Below are positions 50,584 to 56,141 of a DNA stretch of 56,141 bases, piece after piece; position 1 is the stretch's first letter; each line of letters begins with the position of its first letter. The DNA comes from Alphaproteobacteria bacterium. Its GTDB lineage: Bacteria; Pseudomonadota; Alphaproteobacteria; JAEULC01. The stretch is taken from assembly GCA_020846275.1 (NCBI GenBank), contig JADLEG010000181.1, positions 1 to 56,141 on the forward strand, written 5' to 3'. The notes beneath the pieces are model-generated. The model saw only the letters and a program-made list of their open reading frames with translations, searched no databases and was not told the DNA's origin. A program made the position numbers and the translations under genes.

Positions 50584-52593
50584 CTACAGAGTCATTGCCA
50601 GTTTGCGGGCCTCGAAGATGGCCATGCCCATGTTGCGCGGCGACACGCAGTCGCCGATCGCGTGCGCGGCGATGCCGGCCTCGGCAAGCGAGCCGGCCAA
50701 CCCGGCCTCGGCCACGTTGGTCGTCGCCAGCACGAGCGTATCGAACGCGCGCTCCGCGACGCGCCCGCTCAGCGTGTCCTGTATTTGAGCCGCGCCGGCC
50801 CGCCATTCCACCAGCGCCGCGTTGAGGATTTCCTCGACCTTGAGCCGGCGCAGCGCGGCGCGCAGCGGACCATGCGCGCGCGTGGCCACCAGGTGGCGCG
50901 CGATGACCGGGTGGCTGCAAAGGATCGACACGGCGTGGCCACGCTCGGCCAGCAGCAAACCCGTGCCCGCCGCCGCCCATCCCCCGGTGTCGTCGACGAG
51001 CAGGACCCGCGTGCCGGGCGCCGCGGTGCCGTCGAGCACGTCGTCGACGGCGAAGACGTCGGGGGCGTCGACGCCGGGCAGCCGGTCGACATGCGGAAGG
51101 GCGCGCTGGAACCCGTCCCGCGCCGGCCGGGAGCCTGTCGCCAGCACGACCACATCCGCGCCGATCTCGCGCACGGCCGTCACGCCCATCTCCGCGCCCA
51201 TCCGCATCTCGACCTGGTAGCGCATCAGCTCGCCGCGGTACCATTCCAGCAGGTCGCCCACCGCGTCGCGCCGCGGCTGGGCGGCCGCGCGCCGGAGCTG
51301 GCCGCCGATGGCCTGGCTCCGCTCGGCCAGGATCACGCGATGCCCGCGCTGCGCCAGCACGCGCGCCGCCTCCAGCCCGCCGGGGCCGGCGCCCACGACC
51401 AGGACGCGCCGGGGCTGCGTCGCCGGCTGGCTCTCGCCCTGGTTCCATTCGTGCTCGCGCCCGGTCGTGGGATTGACCACGCAGGAGATCCAGTAGTCGC
51501 GCGCGCGGCGGCCCTCGCACCACTGATTGCAGGCGAGGCAGGGCCGCACCTCGGCGGCGCGGCCGGTCAGCGCCTTGGATGCCAGCGCCGGGTCGGCGAT
51601 CTGGCCCCGCACGATGCTGACGAGGTCGGCCTTGCCTGCGGCCACGATGCGCTCGGCCTCGGCAACATCGCGAATGCCGCCCTCGGCGATCAGCAGCGCG
51701 TTCTTGAGCGCCGGGCGGAAGCGCTGGGCCAGCGATGCGCCGCTGGCGCCGTCCATCAGGAAAGGCGGCGCCAGGCGCGCGCCGGCATAGGCGCTGCCGG
51801 TCTTGACGACCACATAGTCGGCAAGCCGCCGGGAATCGATCGTGGAAAGGATGGTCAGTCGGTCGGCGGCCACGAGCCCGCCTTGCGGCTCGTCGTCGCC
51901 GGTGATGCTCAGCCCCACGATGAAACCGGTTCCTGCCGCCGCGCGCACGGCCTCCAGCACGGCGATCGAGAAGCGGAGCCTGTTGTCGTCGCTGCCGCCC
52001 CATTCGTCGGCCCGCTGGTTCGTCAGCGGCGACCAGAACTGCTCGATCAGCCCGGCATGGGCGGCATGGATCTCGACGCCGTCGAACCCCGCCGCCCGCG
52101 CCCGGCGCGCGACCCGGGCAAAGCCGTCGATCACCGCGCGGATTTCGCCCGGGGTCATCGCGTGGCTGCCATGGAAATCGCGCAGCGAGACAAGTCCCGA
52201 CGGACTCCAGCCCGGCAGATAGGCATTGTCGGCGTCGGCATTCGCGCCGACATGGGCGATCTGCTGGATCATCGCGGCGCCAAGCCGGTGGCATTCGTCG
52301 GTCATCGCGCGCAGATCGGAGACGATCGCGTCGCTGTCGTCCAGCATCGCGCGGGTGTTGCGGCTTGTGGGATGGGCGGCGACCGGCTCGGTGACGATCA
52401 ACGCCGCACCGCCGCGCGCCCGGGCGGCGTAGAAGGCGCGATACTGCGGGCCGGGAAAGTAGCCGCAGCGATCGTCGCCGATCTGGCGTTCCTCGGCCAT
52501 GTTCGTGGTCTGCGCGCCGAAGACGATGCGGTGCGGCAGGTCGAGGTGACCCAGCCTGATGGGCGCCGAGAGATGCGGAAACGGGCTGGGCAA
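50584..52593 (-). CDS. DgcA-like FMN/FAD [4Fe-4S] oxidoreductase, probable N-demethylase (copy 2)
   Basis: 669 residues with the same domain order as copy 1: FMN barrel (about 5-345), Cys352, 355, 359 and 371 (CLACNQWC, later SCVVNP), and FAD/NAD domain (VLVVGAGPGGLEAARVLAQRG from about 397). The active-site pair is His176/His179 (EIHAAHAGL), different from copy 1, so the substrates probably differ. It is the first gene of the operon that runs through the GlcF-like protein, copy 1 and soxBDAG. The 14-base gap to the next gene supports co-transcription. Confidence 0.88.
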   Translation of the reverse strand: MPSPFPHLSAPIRLGHLDLPHRIVFGAQTTNMAEERQIGDDRCGYFPGPQYRAFYAARARGGAALIVTEPVAAHPTSRNTRAMLDDSDAIVSDLRAMTDECHRLGAAMIQQIAHVGANADADNAYLPGWSPSGLVSLRDFHGSHAMTPGEIRAVIDGFARVARRARAAGFDGVEIHAAHAGLIEQFWSPLTNQRADEWGGSDDNRLRFSIAVLEAVRAAAGTGFIVGLSITGDDEPQGGLVAADRLTILSTIDSRRLADYVVVKTGSAYAGARLAPPFLMDGASGASLAQRFRPALKNALLIAEGGIRDVAEAERIVAAGKADLVSIVRGQIADPALASKALTGRAAEVRPCLACNQWCEGRRARDYWISCVVNPTTGREHEWNQGESQPATQPRRVLVVGAGPGGLEAARVLAQRGHRVILAERSQAIGGQLRRAAAQPRRDAVGDLLEWYRGELMRYQVEMRMGAEMGVTAVREIGADVVVLATGSRPARDGFQRALPHVDRLPGVDAPDVFAVDDVLDGTAAPGTRVLLVDDTGGWAAAGTGLLLAERGHAVSILCSHPVIARHLVATRAHGPLRAALRRLKVEEILNAALVEWRAGAAQIQDTLSGRVAERAFDTLVLATTNVAEAGLAGSLAEAGIAAHAIGDCVSPRNMGMAIFEARKLAMTL

Positions 52594-52669
52594 GAAATCG
52601 CCTTTTGCGCTATGCGGGCGGCTGCGTGCCGTGTTCTTCCCGGATGCAGCTTGCGCCCTCCCCGGGCCA

Positions 52670-52699
52670 ACATTGCCCCACCCGGCGATTTCCGGTCAA
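52670..52699 (-). promoter_or_regulatory. Putative promoter of the demethylase/sarcosine oxidase operon
   Basis: On the minus strand TTGACC (52694-52699) is followed after 18 bp by CAATGT (52670-52675), about 77 bases upstream of the first start codon. The -35 is good, the -10 weak, which would suit an activator-dependent promoter. It lies in the 143-base spacer before the SDR gene. Confidence 0.35.
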
Positions 52700-52736
52700 G
52701 AATGATGTTTTCATGGCGGGAAACGCGCCAACCACC

Positions 52737-53519
52737 TCAAAACGTGCCGGGATAGCCGCCGCCGTCGATCACGAGGTTCTGCCCGGTGATGTAGCCGGCC
52801 TGCCGGCTGCAGAGGAACGCGCAGGTGGCGCCCAGTTCCGCGGGGTCGCCGAAGCGCCCGGCCGGAGTCTTGGCCAGACGCTCCGCCCGGACGACATCGA
52901 GCGATTTGCCCGTGCGCCGCATCGTGTCCTGCATGTTCGACTGCAGGCGGTCGGTATCGAACCGGCCCGGGACGAGATTGTTGATCGTGACGTTATGGCG
53001 CACGGTTTCGCGCGACAGGCCGGAAATGAAGCCGGTCAGGCCCGAGCAGGCCGCGGCGGACAGCCCGATCTCGGGCAGTCCGCCCTTCACCGCGACATTG
53101 GTGATGTTGACGATCCGGCCGAAGCGCCGCGCGATCATCGCATCGAGCGTCGCGCGGATCATGAAGATCGAGGACAGCATGTTGCCGTCGATCGCCCTGA
53201 TCCAATCGTCGCGTTGCCACTCGCGAAAATCCCCCGGCGGTGCGCCGCCGCAATTGTTGACCAGGATGTCCGGGGCAGGGCATTGCGCCAGGATGGCGGC
53301 GCGCCCCGGCTCGGTCGCCACGTCCGCGGCGACCGCGGTCACCGCCACGCCGTGGCGCCGCCGCAGATCGGCCGCCGCGGCCTCCAGCACCTCGGGCCGG
53401 CGCGCGGCGATCGTCAGTTGGACGCCGGCGGCGCCCAGCGCATCGGCGCAGGCGAAGCCCAGCCCCTTGCTGGCCGCCAGCACGATGGCGGTCCTGCCCT
53501 TGATTCCGAGATCCATCAT
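52737..53519 (-). CDS. SDR family protein lacking the catalytic Tyr and Lys
   Basis: 260 residues. The nucleotide site is intact (AIVLAASKGLGFACADAL, about 11-28; ILVNNCGG, about 85-92; C-terminal QAGYITGQNLVIDGGGYPG). The YxxxK motif expected near 153-157 reads LSAAA (in IGLSAAACSGLTGF), so both catalytic residues are missing. A known SDR subgroup carries similar LSNAARAG-like wording here, so loss is lineage-typical rather than recent decay. ATG 53519 has GAGGGAA six bases upstream; a second ATG directly follows. Divergent from the hydroxyacid dehydrogenase. Function unknown; it may bind NAD(P) and use another residue. Confidence 0.85.
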   Translation of the reverse strand: MMDLGIKGRTAIVLAASKGLGFACADALGAAGVQLTIAARRPEVLEAAAADLRRRHGVAVTAVAADVATEPGRAAILAQCPAPDILVNNCGGAPPGDFREWQRDDWIRAIDGNMLSSIFMIRATLDAMIARRFGRIVNITNVAVKGGLPEIGLSAAACSGLTGFISGLSRETVRHNVTINNLVPGRFDTDRLQSNMQDTMRRTGKSLDVVRAERLAKTPAGRFGDPAELGATCAFLCSRQAGYITGQNLVIDGGGYPGTF

Positions 53520-53602
53520 CGTCGTTTCCCTCGATCGAGACATTGCAAGCCCGCCGAAATCCTGCCATCTAGCCGCCACCATACCGCAGCCGAGAACGCA
53601 AC

Positions 53603-54610
53603 ATGCAGCCTATCGCCACCGTCGTCGTAACCGGGCCGATGATCGCGGCCGATGCGCAGGCCCTGCTGCGCGACCATTCGATCGACTGCGTGCCGATGGA
53701 ACCGGCGGCCGTCGAGCGCGATCTGGCAACCGTGGTCGCGGGCCGCCGCCCGCAGGGTCTGATCGTGCGCTATGGCACGGTCGACGCGCGGGTGATGGAC
53801 GCGGCGCCGCAGCTCCAGGTGATCGCCAACCATGGCGCGGGCTACGACAACATCGACGTGGCGGCGGCAACGGCCCGCGGCCTGCCGGTCCTTGTCGCCC
53901 GCGCGGCGAACGCGGTGTCGGTCGCCGAGATGGCGGTTTCGCTGATGCTGGCGCTGTTGAAGCAACTCCGGCCCTTCGATGATGCGGTGAAGGCCGGGCG
54001 GTGGCGGCCCGCGGGCGTCGTTCCGGTCGAACTTGCCGGACGTCGCGTGGGCCTGGTGGGCATGGGCGCGACCGGCCGCGCGACGGCCGCGCTGCTGCGG
54101 GCATTTCGCGCCGATCTTGCCGCCTACGATCCGCAGGTGACGGCCGGTCCGGCGGAGCCGCTTGCCAGGCCGTTCGACCGGCTGGACGACCTGCTGGCCT
54201 GGGCGGACATCGTCACGCTTCACCTGCCGTTGACCGATGCGACGCGCGGCCTGTTCAACCGCGCGCGCCTGCGGGCGATGAAGCAGGGTGCGATCCTGGT
54301 CAACTGCGCGCGCGGGCAGATCGTCGACGAGGCCGCGCTCGCGGAAGCCTTGCAGGACGGCCACCTGGCCGGCGCGGCGGTCGATACCTTCGCGGTCGAG
54401 CCGTGCGGGACCGGTCTCGCGCTGCTGCGGGCGCCGAACCTGATCGCCACGCCGCATGTGGCGGGGGTGACGCAGGAAGCCTTCCGCCGCATGGGCATGA
54501 TGGCGGCGCAAAACATCCTTTCGATCCTGCGGCGAACGCCGCTCGCGCGGGAAAACCTCGTCAATCCGGCGGTGCTCGATCATCCGAAGCTCAAAGCCGC
54601 GCCGCGCTGA
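53603..54610 (+). CDS. D-2-hydroxyacid dehydrogenase family protein
   Basis: 335 residues. NAD fold GLVGMGATGRATAALL (about 149-164). Catalytic set: Arg in NCARGQIVDE (about 235), Glu in VDTFAVEP (about 264) and His in TPHVAGVTQEA (about 284), as in SerA, hydroxypyruvate and glyoxylate reductases. These enzymes interconvert 2-hydroxy acids and 2-oxo acids. No C-terminal ACT domain. Its divergent partner is the atypical SDR. Substrate cannot be fixed. Confidence 0.9.
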   Translation: MQPIATVVVTGPMIAADAQALLRDHSIDCVPMEPAAVERDLATVVAGRRPQGLIVRYGTVDARVMDAAPQLQVIANHGAGYDNIDVAAATARGLPVLVARAANAVSVAEMAVSLMLALLKQLRPFDDAVKAGRWRPAGVVPVELAGRRVGLVGMGATGRATAALLRAFRADLAAYDPQVTAGPAEPLARPFDRLDDLLAWADIVTLHLPLTDATRGLFNRARLRAMKQGAILVNCARGQIVDEAALAEALQDGHLAGAAVDTFAVEPCGTGLALLRAPNLIATPHVAGVTQEAFRRMGMMAAQNILSILRRTPLARENLVNPAVLDHPKLKAAPR

Positions 54611-54822
54611 GCGCACCGCCCGGCGGCATTCGGGACCGCTTCGGGCATGCGGCATCGGCAGCGAGCGCCCAACTGGCGGCCCGCAGGCTTTTGTCCTTGA
54701 AAGCCCGCCTGAATTCGGCCACACATCGCAACTCTTAGTCGCCGGGCGGGCAAGTGCGCGAGCGTCGCGGTAGAGTCGGGCTCTCGCCCGGTAAGCGCCA
54801 AAAAGGGGATGGGCAGCACACC

Positions 54823-55539
54823 ATGCGCAGGTCCAAACGCCGCACCGCCTCGGGCGCGCAGGAGCGCAGCGCGGAGGCCAAGCCCCTTGACCTGGCCGAC
54901 AACAACAGCCTGGAAATCGCGATCGGCACCGAAGTGCGCGCCTTTCGGCGGAACCTCGGCATGACCGTCGCCGAGGTGGCGCGCCAGGCCGGACTGTCGA
55001 TGGGCATGCTGTCGAAGATCGAGAACGCCAACACATCGCCTTCGCTGGCGACGCTGCAGGCGCTCGCCCAGGCGCTGCACGTGCCGGTCACCTCGCTGTT
55101 TCGCCGGTACGAGGAGACGCGCGACGCGACGTTCGTGAAGGCGGGGCAGGGACTCCAGGTGGAAAGGCGGGGCACTCGCGCCGGCCATAAATATCAGATC
55201 CTCGGGCACACGACCGCAAAGCGCTATGCGCTCGAACCCTACCTGATGACGCTGACGCAGAAGTCCGAAGTGTTCCCGCTGTTCCAGCGAACGGGGACCC
55301 AGTTCATCTACTTGCTCGAAGGCCGGGTCATCTACCGGCACGGCGACAAGACCTACGATCTCGAGCCGGGGGACTCCCTGTTCTTCGATGCGGGCGCGCC
55401 GCATGGGCCGGAGGAACTGAAGCGCCTGCCGGTCCGCTATCTCGCGGTGATCGCCTATCCACGCACCGTGGACGAGGACGAGCCGGCGACGGACACGGCC
55501 TTGCCCGCGCCGAAACCTGCGAAGCGCCGGCGCCGCTGA
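54823..55539 (+). CDS. XRE family transcriptional regulator with C-terminal cupin domain
   Basis: 238 residues. Helix-turn-helix about 34-88 (FRRNLGMTVAEVARQAGLSM, LSKIENANTSPSLATLQAL) and a cupin about 150-215 (FIYLLEGRVIYRHGDKTYDL, PGDSLFFDAGAPHGPEEL). Regulators of this type sense small metabolites and often control adjacent catabolic or transport genes. The ATG at 54823 follows AAAAGGGGATGGGC with longer spacing than usual. It is upstream of and in the same direction as the TRAP transporter gene, the most likely target. The preceding 212-base spacer shows no clear promoter. Confidence 0.88.
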   Translation: MRRSKRRTASGAQERSAEAKPLDLADNNSLEIAIGTEVRAFRRNLGMTVAEVARQAGLSMGMLSKIENANTSPSLATLQALAQALHVPVTSLFRRYEETRDATFVKAGQGLQVERRGTRAGHKYQILGHTTAKRYALEPYLMTLTQKSEVFPLFQRTGTQFIYLLEGRVIYRHGDKTYDLEPGDSLFFDAGAPHGPEELKRLPVRYLAVIAYPRTVDEDEPATDTALPAPKPAKRRRR

Positions 55540-55557
55540 CCGCTTCGCGCGGGCGGA

Positions 55558-55573
55558 GGCTGGCGCGCCAGCC
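55558..55573 (+). terminator. Perfect GC palindrome after the XRE-cupin gene
   Basis: GGCTGGCGCGCCAGCC is a perfect 16-base palindrome, 18 bases after the stop. As RNA it folds into a 6-bp stem with a CGCG loop. There is no T-run, so factor-independent termination is doubtful. Confidence 0.3.
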
Positions 55574-55745
55574 GCGCGACAATGGATGATCCATGCGACC
55601 GGAGCGACGGCGCGATGCCGTCGTTTTCTGCGCGGGCGTGGCGGTCGCCGTTCGGCGCATCATGTCCTGAGCTTGGGTCGGCGAGATTTCAGCGGCTGCA
55701 AGTATTGTCCGGTAATCACTGCGAGGAATGCAAGTTTATTGGCAG

Positions 55746-55817
55746 TTGATTCCCCCATGTCCATCTGTTAGGAGTCGAAAGCCTGTCGAATCCTGGGGTG
55801 GCGTGCCTGCGCGGCAC
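55746..55817 (+). promoter_or_regulatory. Putative promoter and leader hairpin of the TRAP transporter gene
   Basis: TTGATT (55746-55751) and TTAGGA (55768-55773) are 16 bp apart. A hairpin GTGCC-tgcgc-GGCAC (55803-55817) stands one to two bases before the GGGGGGAGG ribosome site. The upstream spacer (from 55540) contains no convincing gene. Confidence 0.35.
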
Positions 55818-55831
55818 GGGGGGAGGTTTCA

Positions 55832-56141
55832 ATGGCGCGATCTTTGGCCGTTCGAGCGTTTGCCGCATTCGCGATTTGTATCGGCTTGGCGCTTCCCGCT
55901 TCCGCGAAGACGCTGTGGAAGGTGAACATCCTTCTCACGCAGGAGTCCGAGTTGGGACTGGCGACGGCGCACTTCGCCAAGCGCGTGAAGGAGCTGACCA
56001 ACGGCGAACTCGAAGTCGACGTTTTCTACAACGGCCAGCTCGGCAAGAACATCCCGGTCGTCATGCAGTCGCTGGTCAGCGGCGACCTCGACGGCTTCGT
56101 CGAGCTGCTGGCGTATTTCGGCAACTGGGACAAGCGCCAGA
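55832..56141 (+). CDS. TRAP transporter substrate-binding protein, DctP family (partial, cut by right edge)
   Basis: Only the first 103 codons are present. Signal peptide about 1-26 (AIRAF-like hydrophobic run ending PASAKT) is followed by WKVNILLTQESELGLATAHF, AKRVKELTNGELEVDVFYNGQLG and MQSLVSGDLDGF, the usual N-terminal part of DctP proteins (strong GxLG and E-x-L-x-x-G-D/LDG patterns). Such proteins deliver carboxylates to a sodium-driven TRAP permease, presumably encoded beyond the window. GGGGGGAGG lies six bases before the ATG. Confidence 0.85.
   Translation, partial: MARSLAVRAFAAFAICIGLALPASAKTLWKVNILLTQESELGLATAHFAKRVKELTNGELEVDVFYNGQLGKNIPVVMQSLVSGDLDGFVELLAYFGNWDKRQ

Noticed and set aside
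55586..55771. Small open frame of about 60 codons before the TRAP gene
   Set aside because: No ribosome site, no recognisable motif, and it overlaps the likely promoter region.
1..56141. tRNA, rRNA, insertion sequence, phage or CRISPR content
   Set aside because: I looked for cloverleaf-like arms, transposase motifs, terminal repeats and regularly spaced repeats and found none I could support.

Overview
The window is very GC-rich and densely packed on both strands. Gene content and codon style fit a metabolically versatile, probably soil or rhizosphere alphaproteobacterium (Rhodospirillales/Hyphomicrobiales-like). That assignment is inference, because there is no rRNA or other phylogenetic marker. 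I see no tRNA, rRNA, insertion sequence, phage gene or CRISPR array. Nearly everything is nutrient uptake plus the enzymes and regulators that go with it.

Layout. (1) 1-7485: an extradiol-type dioxygenase (cut by the left edge) and a GntR/FadR-type regulator, divergent from a branched-chain-amino-acid-type ABC operon: binding protein, LivH, a fused LivM-LivG and LivF, ending with a short MetE-like zinc methyltransferase. (2) 7498-10119: molybdate transporter modABC on the minus strand. (3) 10312-18473: an M20 peptidase-like hydrolase, an M20D-M24 hydrolase pair on the minus strand, and a divergent polyamine-type ABC operon. (4) 18650-31126: two complete peptide/opine-type ABC operons facing each other as a mirror image (A-B-C-D-F, then F-D-C-B-A). 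(5) 31351-39935: a third peptide-type ABC operon, co-directional with an upstream LysR gene and ending in an FMN/Fe-S demethylase-like flavoprotein. (6) 40037-42074: a GlpD-family oxidoreductase and a small MAPEG membrane protein. (7) 42108-52593: a seven-gene minus-strand operon coding for two DgcA-like FMN/Fe-S flavoproteins flanking a GlcF-type iron-sulfur protein, followed by the four subunits of heterotetrameric sarcosine oxidase (soxBDAG). (8) 52737-56141: an atypical SDR, a D-2-hydroxyacid dehydrogenase, an XRE-cupin regulator, and the start of a TRAP transporter binding protein.

How the parts may work together. The best-supported catabolic theme is oxidative N-demethylation. The DgcA-like enzymes could demethylate dimethylglycine-like or N-methylproline-like compounds. 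Sarcosine oxidase would finish the job, giving glycine and 5,10-methylene-tetrahydrofolate. The unusual part is a GlcF-type CCG iron-sulfur protein in the place where pseudomonads encode DgcB, with no etfAB in view. A third flavoprotein of the family sits at the end of a dedicated ABC operon.

Two patterns stand out. First, every complete ABC operon that begins with its binding-protein gene and has a gap after it (five of five) carries a strong GC stem-loop directly after that gene. Second, several enzymes have lost canonical catalytic or metal-binding residues (the M24 and M20D hydrolases, the SDR and one Fe-S flavoprotein), which suggests non-standard chemistry.
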